Notes: generated from the sequence alone by a model not told the origin. Shown: positions 1-9,824, counted from the first letter of the stretch. The stretch is 64,000 nt of DNA from Sphingobium phenoxybenzoativorans (GCF_001757355.1 NZ_MINO01000002.1:62001-126000); one strand, 5' to 3'. Translations and numbers: made by a program.

Positions 1-1268
1 GCCAGAAAGTCGCCGACCTTCTGCCCCGGCGCCTGATAATTTGACCCGCCCGCGACGAAGGCGAGGGACTCCCAGTGGCGTTGCAAATCTATGCCCGCGA
101 GCGGGTGGCCGGGATAGTCGCGCTGTGGGTCGATGCCGACGACGATGCCGGAATTGGCGTTGAACTCCTTGCGGGAATATTGGCTCATGCCGTTGGTGAC
201 GACGCGGCCGGGTTCCGATGTCGCGGCCACCACACGGCCACCTGGACACATGCAGAAGCTGTAGACGGTGCGGCCGTTGCTGCAGTGATGAGACAGGCTG
301 TACGCCGCTGCGCCGAGGTCCGGGTGTCCGGCGCAGGGGCCAAAGCGCGCCTTGTCGATCCAGGATTGCGGATGCTCGATGCGGACGCCGATGGAGAAAG
401 GCTTCGCCTCGATATCGACGCCGCGCTCGTATAACGTGCGGAACGTCTCGCGCGCGCTGTGGCCGACCGCGAGCACGACATGATCGGCGGCCAGATAGTC
501 GCCGGTATGAAGATGCAGACCGCGCAGCCGCCTCGCCCCGTCCGGCGCGGTCTCGATATCAAAGTCCTCGACCCGCCGCTCAAACCTGTATTCGCCGCCC
601 AGTTCCTCGATCGTCCGGCGCATGCTCTCCACCATAGTGACGAGGCGGAAGGTGCCGATGTGCGGATGCGCCTCGGTCAGGATTTCCGGCGGAGCGCCTG
701 CCTTTACAAACTCGGTCAGGACTTTGCGGCCAAGGAAACGCGGGTCCTTGATCTGGCTGTATAACTTGCCGTCGGAGAAGGTGCCTGCGCCGCCCTCGCC
801 GAACTGTACGTTGGATTCCGGATTCAGTTCGCTGCGCCGCCACAGGCCCCATGTGTCCTTGGTCCGCTCTCGCACCACCTTGCCGCGTTCCAGGATGATC
901 GGGCGAAGGCCCATCTGCGCGAGGATGAGGCCCGCGAACAGGCCGCAGGGGCCGGCGCCGATGACGACCGGGCGCTTGTCGCGCGTCACGCCGTGGAAGT
1001 CAGCGACGGGGCGATAGGCAGTGTCCGGCGTTTGCCTGACATGCGGGTCGTTGGCGAACTTCGCCAGTATCGCCGCCTCGTCCGCCAGCGTCACATCGAT
1101 CGAATAGACCATGAGGATCGCGGATTTCTTGCGCGCATCATTGGCGCGCCGGGCGATGGCGAGATCGATCAGTGCCTCATCGGCGATGCCGAGCCGCTCC
1201 AGCACGGCAGAGCGCAGAGCTTCGGGCGGGTGCCCGAGCGGAAGTTTGATCTCGGAGAGGCGGAGCAT
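1..1268 (-). CDS. FAD-dependent dehydrogenase (COG2509-like), 3' end cut by window
   Basis: Reading the minus strand from an ATG at 1268 gives an open frame of 422 codons that runs off the left edge, so the C-terminus is missing. A dinucleotide-binding loop (VVIGAGPCGLFAG) lies at residues 101-113, followed by a helix and an acidic residue that would end the second strand (IILERG). Further on are SNVQFGEGGAGTFSDGKL and a segment with FCMCPGGRVV, which match the uncharacterised FAD-dependent dehydrogenases of COG2509. The roughly 95 residues before the FAD loop are also usual for that group. It is probably a cytosolic flavoprotein; its substrate is unknown. No operon partner is visible. Confidence 0.75.
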   Translation of the reverse strand, partial: MLRLSEIKLPLGHPPEALRSAVLERLGIADEALIDLAIARRANDARKKSAILMVYSIDVTLADEAAILAKFANDPHVRQTPDTAYRPVADFHGVTRDKRPVVIGAGPCGLFAGLILAQMGLRPIILERGKVVRERTKDTWGLWRRSELNPESNVQFGEGGAGTFSDGKLYSQIKDPRFLGRKVLTEFVKAGAPPEILTEAHPHIGTFRLVTMVESMRRTIEELGGEYRFERRVEDFDIETAPDGARRLRGLHLHTGDYLAADHVVLAVGHSARETFRTLYERGVDIEAKPFSIGVRIEHPQSWIDKARFGPCAGHPDLGAAAYSLSHHCSNGRTVYSFCMCPGGRVVAATSEPGRVVTNGMSQYSRKEFNANSGIVVGIDPQRDYPGHPLAGIDLQRHWESLAFVAGGSNYQAPGQKVGDFL

Positions 1269-1346
1269 GGCGGCCGCCTTTAGCGGGTTGGGAGTGGTTA
1301 TGCCATAAGGATGGGTGGAGTCGTTTTTACTCAGCTCTGTGTATTT

Positions 1347-1435
1347 CGTCATCCCCGCGAATGCGGGGACCCAACATGCCTTGGGCAAGTTGGTCGCATG
1401 GGGAGAGATGGGTTCCCGCTTTCGCGGGAATGACG
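1347..1435. repeat. REP-like inverted repeat (CGTCATCCCCGC type)
   Basis: CGTCATCCCCGCGAATGCGGGGACCCA at the left is mirrored by GGGTTCCCGCTTTCGCGGGAATGACG at the right, so the two arms form a large imperfect palindrome, and each arm also folds into its own small hairpin. It lies between the stop of the sugar dehydrogenase and the start of the FAD dehydrogenase, both on the minus strand. Related half units occur at 8477-8503 and 25389-25415. Confidence 0.7.
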
Positions 1436-1464
1436 ATTAATGGTGTAGGAATACCCACCGCGAT

Positions 1465-2598
1465 CTATCCCACAGGCGTCAGTTTCAGCAGCCGCCCTTG
1501 CGATCCCTTACCCCCGTCCTCCAGCAACCACAGCGCGCCGTCCGGTCCCTGTTCGACCTCGCGGATGCGGGCACCCATGTCCCACTGGTCAGCCTTCGAT
1601 GCATTCTCGCCGTCTATCTTCACGCGGATCAGGGCCTGGCTCGACAGGCCGCCCAGGAACAGCGAGCCCTTCCACTGCGGGAACATGGCGCCGCTATAAT
1701 AGATGAGGCCGCCCGGGGAGATGGCCGGATTCCACCAGACCTTCGGGGCTTCGAAACCGTCCCCGGCCTTGTGGTCGGGGATATCGCGGCCGTCATAATG
1801 CGTGCCGTTGGACGCCTTGGGCCAGCCATAGTTGAGGCCGGGCTTGATGAGGTTGATCTCGTCACCGCCCTGCGGCCCCATCTCCTGCTCCCACAGCCGC
1901 CCGTCGCTATCGAAGGCGATGCCCAGCAGGTTGCGGTGGCCGTAGGACCAGATGGCCGGGTTGAACCCCTTGGACGATAGCGGGTTGCCGCGCGCGGCGG
2001 TGCCGTCCGGATTGAGGCGCAACACCTTGCCCAGCGTCGACTTTGGGTCCTGCGCCGGATCGAATTTCTGCCGGTCGCCATTGGTGAAGAACAGGTAGCG
2101 GCCGTCGGGCGAGAAGGCGATACGGCCGGAATAATGGCCGTTGCCATCCACCTTGGGATCGCCGCGGAAAATGACTTTCACGCCGTCCAGCTTCGTCGTG
2201 CCGTCGCTCGCCTGATCGAACCTGCCGGTGGCGAGGGCCACGCCCTTGCCGCCTTCGCCTGCCTCGGAAAAGCTGAAATAGACCATATGGTTGTTGTCGA
2301 ACTGGGGCGAGAGAACCACATCCATAAGTGCGCCCTGGCCAGCGCTATCGACCTTCGGAATGCCGGAAACGGGAATTTTCGTGCCGTTCCTGGGATCGAA
2401 CAGCAGCATTTCGCCGGCCTTTTCCGTCACCAGCATGCGGCCGTCGGGCATGAAGGTCATCGCCCAGGGGGAGTCGAAGTCGGCGATAATGGACGTTCTG
2501 AACGGCTTGTCCGCGGCGGGTGCATTCTGGCCGGTCGCGTTGTCGGCCGAACAGGCGAGAAGGATCAGGGGGAGGGCGGTTGCCGATATTTTTCGCAT
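1465..2598 (-). CDS. PQQ-dependent aldose sugar dehydrogenase-like lipoprotein
   Basis: This 377-residue protein resembles the soluble PQQ glucose/aldose dehydrogenase family (YliI/Asd), a beta-propeller that oxidises sugars in the periplasm. Supporting segments are SPWAMTFMPDGRMLVTEK near the N-terminus, GRIAFSPDGRYLFFTNGD in the middle and EMGPQGGDEINLIKPGLNYG toward the C-terminus, which is the family's most conserved part. An upstream ATG exists at 2625, but the start at 2598 gives a clean lipoprotein signal, MRKISATALPLILLAC, with the lipobox LLAC. The protein is therefore probably anchored in a membrane and faces the periplasm. It stands alone, flanked by REP-like repeats on both sides. 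Confidence 0.8.
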   Translation of the reverse strand: MRKISATALPLILLACSADNATGQNAPAADKPFRTSIIADFDSPWAMTFMPDGRMLVTEKAGEMLLFDPRNGTKIPVSGIPKVDSAGQGALMDVVLSPQFDNNHMVYFSFSEAGEGGKGVALATGRFDQASDGTTKLDGVKVIFRGDPKVDGNGHYSGRIAFSPDGRYLFFTNGDRQKFDPAQDPKSTLGKVLRLNPDGTAARGNPLSSKGFNPAIWSYGHRNLLGIAFDSDGRLWEQEMGPQGGDEINLIKPGLNYGWPKASNGTHYDGRDIPDHKAGDGFEAPKVWWNPAISPGGLIYYSGAMFPQWKGSLFLGGLSSQALIRVKIDGENASKADQWDMGARIREVEQGPDGALWLLEDGGKGSQGRLLKLTPVG

Positions 2599-2603
2599 AA
2601 TCT

Positions 2604-2688
2604 CAACTCCGTTCGCCCTGAGCATGTCGAAGGGCCGTACTTCTTAAGAAAAGTCAGGGATTCGACAAGCTCAGCCCGAACGGAGTTG
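2604..2688. repeat. REP-like inverted repeat (CGTTCGCCCTGAGC type)
   Basis: The outer arms CAACTCCGTTCG (2604-2615) and CGAACGGAGTTG (2677-2688) are perfect reverse complements. Inside them, CCTGAGCATGTCGAA pairs imperfectly with TTCGACAAGCTCAG. It lies in the region between the divergent sugar dehydrogenase and rimP genes. Copies of the same type are at 13993-14092 and 28973-29050. Confidence 0.75.
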
Positions 2689-2844
2689 GGGATTCCGTGA
2701 AGGAGATAATGACTGTCGCGCAAATCAGTTGCGTAACATTGCATGTCTGCCTATATCGCCCCTGCTTACCTACATCGTCAAACATGAAGGGCCGGCTCCG
2801 AAAGGGACCGGTGGCAACGAACCTACCTGTCTTACGGAGACCCG

Positions 2845-3369
2845 ATGGCGGATATCGCCGCACTGACGCAGATGATCGAACCGGAGGTGAAGGCCCTGGG
2901 TTTCGATCTCGTGCGCGTGAAGCTGTTCGGGTCAGGCGACGAGCGCACGCTGCAGATCATGGCGGAGCGCCCGGACACGCGGCAGTTGGTCATAGAGGAT
3001 TGCGCGACGATTTCGCGCCGCCTGTCGGACCTGCTGGACGAGACCGATCCCATCGAGGAAGCCTACCGGCTGGAAGTCAGTTCCCCCGGCATCGACCGGC
3101 CGCTGACACGTCTGCACGACTTTGCCGACTGGGCCGGGCATGAGGCGCGGATCACCACGCATGACGCGGTCGAGGGGCGCAAGACGTTCAAGGGATTGCT
3201 CGTCGGACTGACGGGCGAGGACGTCGAACTGCACGATGCCAAGGTAGGCGAGGTCGTCATCGCCTTCGCCAATATCAACAGCGCGAAGCTGGTGCTGACC
3301 GACGCGCTCATTTCTGCTACCATGCCGCTTTCCTCGCAGGGCGCGGACGAAATCGAAACGGAAGGATAA
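2845..3369 (+). CDS. rimP: Ribosome maturation factor RimP
   Basis: This 174-residue protein is the 30S assembly factor that opens the nusA-infB operon in most bacteria. The N-terminal domain contains EPEVKALGFDLVRVKLFG and the central ISRRLSDLLDETDPIEE followed by YRLEVSSPGIDRPL, the family signature. The C-terminal SH3-like barrel contains a GLLVG strand. A purine-rich ribosome site (ACGGAG) sits just before the ATG. nusA follows after 11 bases, so the two are surely co-transcribed. Confidence 0.96.
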   Translation: MADIAALTQMIEPEVKALGFDLVRVKLFGSGDERTLQIMAERPDTRQLVIEDCATISRRLSDLLDETDPIEEAYRLEVSSPGIDRPLTRLHDFADWAGHEARITTHDAVEGRKTFKGLLVGLTGEDVELHDAKVGEVVIAFANINSAKLVLTDALISATMPLSSQGADEIETEG

Positions 3370-3380
3370 GGGTTCCAACG

Positions 3381-4985
3381 ATGGCCAACGCCATTTCCGC
3401 CAACAGGGCCGAACTGATCGCGATCGCAAACAGCGTCGCCAGCGAGAAGATGATCGACAAGTCCATCGTCATCGAGGCGATGGAAGACGCGATCCAGCGC
3501 GCGGCCCGTGCCCGCTACGGCGCGGAGAACGACATCCGCGCCAAGCTGGACCCCGACACTGGCGACCTGCGCCTGTGGCGCGTGGTCGAAGTGGTCGAAC
3601 TGGTCGAGGACTATTTCAAGCAGGTGGACCTGAAGCAGGGCCAGAAGCTGCAGAAGGGCGCCGCCATCGGCGACTTCATCGTCGATCCGCTGCCCCCGAT
3701 CGACCTAGGCCGCATCGACGCCCAGTCGGCCAAGCAGGTGATTTTCCAGAAGGTCCGCGACGCCGAGCGCGAGCGCCAGCATGAGGAATTCAAGGACCGC
3801 GTGGGTGAGATCATCACCGGCGTCGTCAAGTCGGTCGAGTTCGGCCATGTCGTCGTCAACCTTGGCCGGGCCGAGGGCGTCATCCGCCGCGACCAGCAGA
3901 TCCCGCGCGAGGTCGTGCGCGTCGGCGACCGCATCCGGTCGATCATCCTCAACGTCCGCCGCGAAAACCGCGGGCCGCAGATTTTCCTCAGCCGCGCGCA
4001 TCCCGACTTCATGAAGAAGCTGTTCGCGCAGGAAGTGCCGGAAATCTACGACGGCATCATCGAGATCAAGGCCGCCGCCCGCGATCCGGGCAGCCGCGCG
4101 AAGATCGGCGTCATCAGCCGCGATTCCGGCATCGACCCGGTCGGCGCCTGCGTCGGCATGAAGGGCAGCCGCGTGCAGGCTGTCGTGCAGGAAATGCAGG
4201 GCGAGAAGATCGACATCATTCCCTGGTCGGAAGATACGGCGACCTTCGTCGTCAACGCCCTCCAGCCCGCGACTGTCAGCCGCGTCGTCATCGACGAGGA
4301 TGAGAGCCGGATCGAGGTTGTCGTTCCCGACGATCAGCTCTCGCTCGCCATCGGCCGCCGGGGCCAGAATGTGCGTCTCGCCAGCCAGCTTACCGGTTCG
4401 GCGATCGACATCATGACCGAGGCGGACGCGAGCGAGAAGCGCCAGAAGGAATTCGTGCAACGGTCGGAGATGTTCCAGAACGAACTGGACGTCGACGAGA
4501 CGCTGTCGCAGCTTCTGGTGGCCGAGGGCTTCGGCGAGCTGGAAGAAGTCGCCTATGTCGGTCTGGACGAACTGGCCTCGATCGAAGGCTTCGACGACGA
4601 ACTGGCCGAGGAACTGCAGAGCCGCGCGCAAGAAGCGCTGGAGCGCCGCGAAGCCGCCGCCCGCGAGGAACGCCGCGGTCTGGGCGTCGAAGACGCACTA
4701 GCCGACATGCCGCACCTGACCGAGGCGATGCTGGTCACGCTGGGCAAGGCGGGCATCAAGACGCTCGACGATCTGGCCGATCTCGCCACCGACGAACTGG
4801 TGCAGAAGAAGCGCGTCGACCAGCGCCGCCGCCGCGAGGCGCAGGAGGACAAGGGCGGCGTTCTCGCCGAATATGGCCTCAGCGACGAGCAGGGTAACGA
4901 GATCATCATGGCCGCTCGCGCGCACTGGTTTGCGGACGAGGAAGCGGAAGCCGGGGAGGACGCGGTTGCGGAAACTCCCCAATGA
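3381..4985 (+). CDS. nusA: Transcription termination/antitermination factor NusA
   Basis: The 534-residue product binds RNA polymerase and nascent RNA and tunes pausing, termination and antitermination. The N-terminal polymerase-binding domain covers about residues 1-130. An S1 domain follows (GEIITGVVKSVEFGHVVVNL, about 135-200). Two KH domains follow, with ISRDSGIDPVGACVGMKGSR and the second GXXG in AIGRRGQNVRLASQ. The acidic C-terminal helical repeats (DVDETLSQLLVAEGFGELEE and DALADMPHLTEAMLVTLGKA) are the AR-type domains also seen in longer NusA proteins. Gene order rimP-nusA-ylxR-infB is the classic one. Confidence 0.97.
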   Translation: MANAISANRAELIAIANSVASEKMIDKSIVIEAMEDAIQRAARARYGAENDIRAKLDPDTGDLRLWRVVEVVELVEDYFKQVDLKQGQKLQKGAAIGDFIVDPLPPIDLGRIDAQSAKQVIFQKVRDAERERQHEEFKDRVGEIITGVVKSVEFGHVVVNLGRAEGVIRRDQQIPREVVRVGDRIRSIILNVRRENRGPQIFLSRAHPDFMKKLFAQEVPEIYDGIIEIKAAARDPGSRAKIGVISRDSGIDPVGACVGMKGSRVQAVVQEMQGEKIDIIPWSEDTATFVVNALQPATVSRVVIDEDESRIEVVVPDDQLSLAIGRRGQNVRLASQLTGSAIDIMTEADASEKRQKEFVQRSEMFQNELDVDETLSQLLVAEGFGELEEVAYVGLDELASIEGFDDELAEELQSRAQEALERREAAAREERRGLGVEDALADMPHLTEAMLVTLGKAGIKTLDDLADLATDELVQKKRVDQRRRREAQEDKGGVLAEYGLSDEQGNEIIMAARAHWFADEEAEAGEDAVAETPQ

Positions 4986-5022
4986 TAGGCTGAAAACCGC
5001 CTTAGCGACGGTAGGCGCTCGT

Positions 5023-5102
5023 GCTCCTGCGAAAGCAGGAGCCCAGGTTGCTTGGCGCATCCATCTTGTCTGGAGGCCCTGGGTTCCTGCGTTCGCAGGA
5101 AC
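5023..5102. repeat. Paired REP-like hairpins (GCTCCTGC type) inside the nusA operon
   Basis: Two hairpins lie between nusA and ylxR. GCTCCTGC-GAAA-GCAGGAGC (5023-5042) has an 8-bp stem with a GAAA loop, and GTTCCTGCGTTCGCAGGAAC (5083-5102) is nearly all stem. CCCAGG after the first is the reverse complement of CCTGGG before the second, so the pair can also fold together. A third element of this type acts as an intergenic hairpin at 53490-53519. Being transcribed, it could stabilise mRNA or attenuate ylxR-infB expression; that is inference. Confidence 0.7.
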
Positions 5103-5129
5103 ACTGTGCTTTGGCAGGGAGGCGCGCAT

Positions 5130-5813
5130 ATGACGGAGCGCCGTTGCGTAATATCCGGTGATCGCGCTGATCCCGAAGGGCTGGTGCGCCTTGCGCTCGG
5201 CCCGGACGGGCAGGTCGCGCCCGATGTCCGCGCCAAGGCCCCCGGCCGTGGCGCGTGGATCGGCGTGTCCCGTGCGGAGCTGGAAAAGGCGCTCGCCAAC
5301 GGCAAGCTGAAGGGCGGGCTGGCGCGCGCGTTTAAGACTGGCGATTTTACGCTGGAATCTGACCTGCCCGAGCGGATTGACGCGGCATTGCGACAGGCGG
5401 TTCTGGACCGGCTGGGGCTGGAGGCGCGGGCTTCGATGCTGGTGACGGGATCGGAAAAGATCGACGTCGCGGCGCGGCGGGGGCAGGTCGTCATGCTGCT
5501 CCATGCGGCCGATGCGCGCCCGGATGGCAGCCGGAAACTCGACCAGGCTTTGCGCGTCGGCCAGGAGGCCGAGGGCAGCGATCTGGCGGGCATCGTCTTG
5601 CCTCTGGAGCGGGACGCCCTATCTATGGCGATGGGCCGTGAGAATGTCGTCCATGTCGCGGTGACCGATCAGCGGGCGGCCGGCCGCCTGGCGGCCGTCC
5701 TTGGCCGCTGGCAAAGCTATCTCGGATGCGCTAATGGGGCGCCTTCGCGCGCGATTTCGACCGGAATGGACGGAGTCGATGCCGGCGGGGGCGTGGCAGC
5801 CGATCAGGTTTGA
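5130..5813 (+). CDS. YlxR (DUF448) RNA-binding protein fused to an L7Ae-like domain
   Basis: The 227-residue protein begins with the YlxR/DUF448 domain: RRCVISGDRADPEGLVRLAL and then PGRGAWIGVSRAELEKAL, its conserved core. The second half, from about residue 110 (VTGSEKIDVAARRGQVVML onward), looks like a ribosomal L7Ae-type RNA-binding domain. The two-domain form is known from alphaproteobacteria. The start is placed at 5130 because GGCAGGGAGG precedes that ATG and the frame upstream reads through the REP-like hairpins. The position between nusA and infB is conserved. The RNA target is not known. Confidence 0.85.
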   Translation: MTERRCVISGDRADPEGLVRLALGPDGQVAPDVRAKAPGRGAWIGVSRAELEKALANGKLKGGLARAFKTGDFTLESDLPERIDAALRQAVLDRLGLEARASMLVTGSEKIDVAARRGQVVMLLHAADARPDGSRKLDQALRVGQEAEGSDLAGIVLPLERDALSMAMGRENVVHVAVTDQRAAGRLAAVLGRWQSYLGCANGAPSRAISTGMDGVDAGGGVAADQV

Positions 5814-5878
5814 AACTATCGGCCGTGGCCAATGCGCCGCGCGCCTGCATATGTGAAGTGAAGGGTTCAGTTTAGTCG

Positions 5879-8410
5879 ATGAGTGACAGCAAGGAAGACA
5901 AGCCGGTTCTGGGCCGCAAGCCGCTGGGCATCAAGCGGACCGTGGAATCCGGCCAGGTGCAGCAAAGCTTCAGCCACGGCCGCAAGAATACGGTCGTGGT
6001 CGAGGTGAAGCGGCGCCGTATCCTGGGCAAGCCGGGCGAAGCGGGCGTCGAGGCGGCTCCGGCCCCTGCGCCTGAGCCGGTTGTCGCCGCGCCTGCTCCC
6101 CGTCCGGCTGCGCCTCCGCCGCCGCCCGCCCGTTCAGCTCCGCAGCCGAGCCTGCTTTCGCGGCAGGAAATGCAGGCGAAGCTGCTGCGCGAGGCGGAAG
6201 AAGCCCGCATGGCTGCGCTGGAAGATGCGCGCCGTCGCGATGACGCCCAGCGTCAGGCCGCCAGCGAAGAAGAAAAGCGCCGTGCGGAGGAAAACCGCCG
6301 GGCCGAAGCGGAAGCGCCAGCCGTTGCCGCTCCCGAACCGGAAGCCGCTCCGGCAGTAGAAGCCGTGGCCGAGGTGGAAGCGCCCGCCGCGACCGAGGCG
6401 ACGGAAACCGCGCGCACCGGCGATCATCCGCCGCCGCGCCGCTTTACGCCCGTTGCTCCGGTCAAGCGCCCGGAACCGGTGAAGCCGGATCGCACGAAGC
6501 GCAGCGAACATGATCGCCGCCAGTCCGGCAAGTTGACCGTCACGCGCGCCCTCGCCGATGACGACAGCGCCCGCGCGCGTAGCCTAGCGGCGCTCAAGCG
6601 CGCCCGTGAAAAGGAACGCCGCGCCCATTCCGGCGGCCGTCAGCAGCCGCGCGAGAAGCAGAGCCGCGACGTGGTGGTGCCAGAGGCGATCACCATTCAG
6701 GAACTCGCCAACCGCATGGCGGAGAAGGGCGCAGATCTGGTCAAGGCGCTGTTCAAGATGGGCACGCCCGTCACGATCAACGATGTGATCGATCAGGATA
6801 CGGCCGAACTGCTGGTCGAGGAATTCGGCCATCGCATTCAGCGCGTGTCGGAATCCGACATCGAAATCGGTATCGAAGGCGATCAGGATGCGCCTGAGAC
6901 GCTGAAGCCGCGTGCGCCCGTCGTGACCATCATGGGCCATGTCGATCATGGCAAGACGTCGCTGCTGGACGCCCTGCGCGGCACTGATGTCGTGCGGGGC
7001 GAGGCCGGCGGCATCACCCAGCATATCGGCGCCTATCAGGTGAAAACCAAGGGTGGCGACATCATCACCTTCCTCGATACGCCGGGCCATGAGGCTTTCA
7101 CGGAAATGCGCGCCCGCGGCGCGAACGTCACGGATATCGTCATCCTGGTGGTGGCGGCCGATGACGGCCTGATGCCGCAGACGATCGAGGCGATCAACCA
7201 CACCAAGGCGGCCGGCGTGCCGATGATCGTGGCGATCAACAAGGTCGACAAGCCGGAAGCCAATCCGCAACGTATTCGCGAACGCCTGCTGGAGCATGAG
7301 ATCGTCGTCGAGGATCTGGGCGGCGACGTTCAGGATGTGCAGGTGTCGGCGCTCAAGAAGACCGGCCTCGACGAACTGATCGAGAAGATTCTGCTCCAGG
7401 CCGAACTGCTTGAACTGACCGCCAATCCCGATCGCGCAGCCGAAGGCAATGTGATTGAGGCGAAGCTGGACAAGGGCCGTGGTCCAGTCGCGACCGTATT
7501 GGTCCGTCGCGGCACGCTGAAGGTCGGCGACAATTTCGTCGTCGGCGCGGAGAGCGGCAAGGTGCGCGCCATGGTCAACGACAAGGGCGAGAATGTGAAG
7601 GTCGCCGGTCCGTCAGCGCCGGTCGAGGTGCTTGGTCTGTCCGGCGTGCCGATGGCGGGCGATCAGCTCTCCGTCGTCGAGAATGAGGCGCGCGCCCGCG
7701 AGGTTGCCGCCTATCGTTCGGAACTCGCCACTAAGAAGCGCACCACTGCCGCGCCGACCAGTGTGGAGCACATGTTCTCCGCCCTCAATGCGACAGTCAT
7801 CGAATATCCGATCGTGGTGAAGGCGGATGTGCAGGGTTCGGTCGAAGCGATTGTCGGCGCGCTCAACCGGGCGTCCACCGACGAGATCAAGGTGCGTGTC
7901 CTGCATTCGGGCGTCGGTGCGATCACTGAGTCCGACGTGACGCTCGCCGCCGCGTCGCGCGCGCCGCTGATCGGCTTCAACGTCCGCCCGAACGCCAAGG
8001 CGCGCGTCCTGGCGGAGCGGGACAAGGTGTCGCTGCGCTATTATGACGTGATCTACGACCTGATCGAAGAAGTGAAGGGCGAGATGGCTGGCCAGCTCGC
8101 GCCCGAACGCATCGAGACGATCGTCGGCCGCGCCGAGGTTCTGCAAGTCTTCCCGGCTGGTAAGAAGGACAAGGCGGCTGGTCTGCTCGTCATGGACGGC
8201 ATCATTCGCAAGGGCCTCAACGCGCGTCTCACCCGCGACGATGTTATCGTTTCGCGCACGACCATCGCATCCCTCCGCCGTTTCAAGGACGATGTGTCCG
8301 AAGTCCGCGCGGGCATGGAATGCGGCGCGATGCTGCAGGACACGAACGACATCAAGGTGGGCGATACGCTCGAACTGTTCGAGGTCGAGGAACGCCAGCG
8401 CACGCTGTAA
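5879..8410 (+). CDS. infB: Translation initiation factor IF-2
   Basis: This 843-residue GTPase brings initiator tRNA to the 30S subunit and promotes subunit joining. The first 330 residues are the long variable N-terminal region, with an Ala/Pro-rich stretch and a charged, helical Glu/Arg-rich stretch. The GTPase domain starts with the P-loop GHVDHGKT at about residue 353, then [10 protein letters not shown] and [10 protein letters not shown]. Domains II-IV follow; [13 protein letters not shown] and [14 protein letters not shown] belong to domain III and its junction. The 5' start MSDSKEDKP is preceded by AAGTGAAGGG. rbfA follows after 100 bases. Confidence 0.97.
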   Translation: MSDSKEDKPVLGRKPLGIKRTVESGQVQQSFSHGRKNTVVVEVKRRRILGKPGEAGVEAAPAPAPEPVVAAPAPRPAAPPPPPARSAPQPSLLSRQEMQAKLLREAEEARMAALEDARRRDDAQRQAASEEEKRRAEENRRAEAEAPAVAAPEPEAAPAVEAVAEVEAPAATEATETARTGDHPPPRRFTPVAPVKRPEPVKPDRTKRSEHDRRQSGKLTVTRALADDDSARARSLAALKRAREKERRAHSGGRQQPREKQSRDVVVPEAITIQELANRMAEKGADLVKALFKMGTPVTINDVIDQDTAELLVEEFGHRIQRVSESDIEIGIEGDQDAPETLKPRAPVVTIMGHVDHGKTSLLDALRGTDVVRGEAGGITQHIGAYQVKTKGGDIITFLDTPGHEAFTEMRARGANVTDIVILVVAADDGLMPQTIEAINHTKAAGVPMIVAINKVDKPEANPQRIRERLLEHEIVVEDLGGDVQDVQVSALKKTGLDELIEKILLQAELLELTANPDRAAEGNVIEAKLDKGRGPVATVLVRRGTLKVGDNFVVGAESGKVRAMVNDKGENVKVAGPSAPVEVLGLSGVPMAGDQLSVVENEARAREVAAYRSELATKKRTTAAPTSVEHMFSALNATVIEYPIVVKADVQGSVEAIVGALNRASTDEIKVRVLHSGVGAITESDVTLAAASRAPLIGFNVRPNAKARVLAERDKVSLRYYDVIYDLIEEVKGEMAGQLAPERIETIVGRAEVLQVFPAGKKDKAAGLLVMDGIIRKGLNARLTRDDVIVSRTTIASLRRFKDDVSEVRAGMECGAMLQDTNDIKVGDTLELFEVEERQRTL

Positions 8411-8476
8411 CGGGAGGCGCATCGCCCTGGCAAATACCGGGGGGGGTGCGCCTGCTGGCGGTTACTTGCTCCTGAG

Positions 8477-8503
8477 ATTCCGGCGCTCGCCGGGATGACG
8501 AGG
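8477..8503. repeat. REP-like half unit between infB and rbfA
   Basis: CCGGCG-CT-CGCCGG (8480-8493) is a perfect 6-bp hairpin followed by GATGACGAGG, the same tail as the unit at 1347-1435 (GGGAATGACG). It ends 7 bases before the rbfA start, so it may partly cover the ribosome site. Confidence 0.5.
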
Positions 8504-8510
8504 ATTGGTT

Positions 8511-8903
8511 ATGGCAATTCCCTCATCCGAAGGTCCGTCCGTCCGCGTTCTGCGCGTGGGCGAACAGGTGCGGCACGTGCTGTCGGAAATCCTGATGCGC
8601 GGGGACGTGCATGACGATGTGCTTGCCAGCCATGTGGTGAGCATTACCGAGGTGCGCATGTCCCCGGACCTGCGCCATGCGACCGCCTTCATCAAGCCGC
8701 TGCTGGGCAAGGATGAGGAAGCGGTGCTGAAGGCGCTGCGCACCAATACCGCCTATCTGCAGCGCGAGGTGGCGAAACGCATCAAGCTGAAATATGCGGC
8801 GAAGCTGAAATTCATCGCGGACGAAAGTTTCGATGAAGGAAGCCATATCGACAAGTTGCTGCGCGATCCGAAGGTGGCGCGCGATCTGGACGGCGACGAC
8901 TGA
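8511..8903 (+). CDS. rbfA: 30S ribosome-binding factor RbfA
   Basis: The 130-residue protein has a KH-like fold and acts late in 16S rRNA and 30S maturation. [18 protein letters not shown] at the N-terminus, [20 protein letters not shown] in the centre and [20 protein letters not shown] at the C-terminus are the family landmarks. The ATG at 8511 is chosen over a TTG two codons earlier because homologues start close to this point. It is followed after 18 bases by a hydrolase gene rather than by truB, which is the usual neighbour. Confidence 0.95.
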   Translation: MAIPSSEGPSVRVLRVGEQVRHVLSEILMRGDVHDDVLASHVVSITEVRMSPDLRHATAFIKPLLGKDEEAVLKALRTNTAYLQREVAKRIKLKYAAKLKFIADESFDEGSHIDKLLRDPKVARDLDGDD

Positions 8904-8921
8904 ACAACGGGAGTATCGGGC

Positions 8922-9824
8922 ATGCGCAGGATAATGGTAGCGGCGGTTGCATTGCTTTCCCTCTCGCCAGTCCATTCATCTCTGCAAGCCAAGGAAACCG
9001 TCCACCGCGCCGTTATCACCGATCCCGCTGTTGATGCGGCCATTCCGGCGGGCATGAGCGCATTCGTCATTCCGGCGAAGGACGGCGCGATGAATGCGGT
9101 CATGTATACGGCCGCGGGACGCGGGCCGCATCCGACATTGCTCCTGCTGCACGGTTTTCCGGGGAACGAGCAGAATCTGGATCTGGCACAGGCCGCCCGG
9201 CGGGCCGGATGGAATGTGCTGACGCTGCACTATCGGGGTTCCTGGGGCAGCCCCGGACGCTTCAGCTTTGGCGGAGCGGCGGAGGATGCGCATAGCGCGC
9301 TCGCTTTCCTGCGGGACCCCGCGACCGTTTCTAAATATCGGATCGACACCAAATATATCGCCGTGGCGGGCCATAGCATGGGCGGGTTCATGGCGGCCGA
9401 TGCGGCCGCGGATGATCCGCAGGTGGCGGGCCTATTCCTGATCGACGCCTGGGACCCTTCCGCCACGGTCGAAGCGCTCTCAACGCCCGCCGGTGTCGCG
9501 GCATGGAAAGAGGAGGTCGCGGGCGACCTGCCGCCGCTCGCGGGAACGAGTTATGATGCGTTGACCGCCGAGATCAGCGGCAATGCGGAGCGTTTCGACC
9601 TGGGCAGGCGCGTGCTGTCCTATGGCAACCGGCCGCTGGTGCTGGTGGGGGCCGAGCGTGGCATCGGCGCGATGTCGCGGGCGGTGGCTGGGGAAGCGCA
9701 GTCCGCTGGCGCGGCAGCCCAACTGTCAATCTGGCCGACCGATCACAGCTTTTCCGACAAGCGCATCGCGCTGGCCGATCTGCTGGTCCGCTGGCTCGAC
9801 CAAGTAGCGCCGCCAATCCCCTGA
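8922..9824 (+). CDS. Secreted alpha/beta hydrolase
   Basis: This 300-residue protein starts with a signal peptide (MRRIMVAAVALLSLSPVHSS, cleavage probably after LQA) and so acts in the periplasm or outside. The fold is shown by LLLHGFPGNEQN (oxyanion strand), the nucleophile elbow GHSMGGF (Ser at about residue 151) and a late WPTDHSFSD that supplies the catalytic His. The acid is probably in the LFLIDAWD strand or later. The chain length and motifs suit an esterase or peptidase of the dienelactone-hydrolase or S9 type; the substrate is unknown. Its stop overlaps the tdk start by one base, so it belongs to the same transcript as tdk. Confidence 0.8.
   Translation: MRRIMVAAVALLSLSPVHSSLQAKETVHRAVITDPAVDAAIPAGMSAFVIPAKDGAMNAVMYTAAGRGPHPTLLLLHGFPGNEQNLDLAQAARRAGWNVLTLHYRGSWGSPGRFSFGGAAEDAHSALAFLRDPATVSKYRIDTKYIAVAGHSMGGFMAADAAADDPQVAGLFLIDAWDPSATVEALSTPAGVAAWKEEVAGDLPPLAGTSYDALTAEISGNAERFDLGRRVLSYGNRPLVLVGAERGIGAMSRAVAGEAQSAGAAAQLSIWPTDHSFSDKRIALADLLVRWLDQVAPPIP

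Noticed and set aside
2699-2844. Possible initiator tRNA or small gene upstream of rimP, as in some gammaproteobacteria
   Set aside because: No cloverleaf or T-loop sequence can be read there.
8436-8450. Run of eight G between infB and rbfA
   Set aside because: It is in a spacer, not in a gene, so phase variation is not supported.
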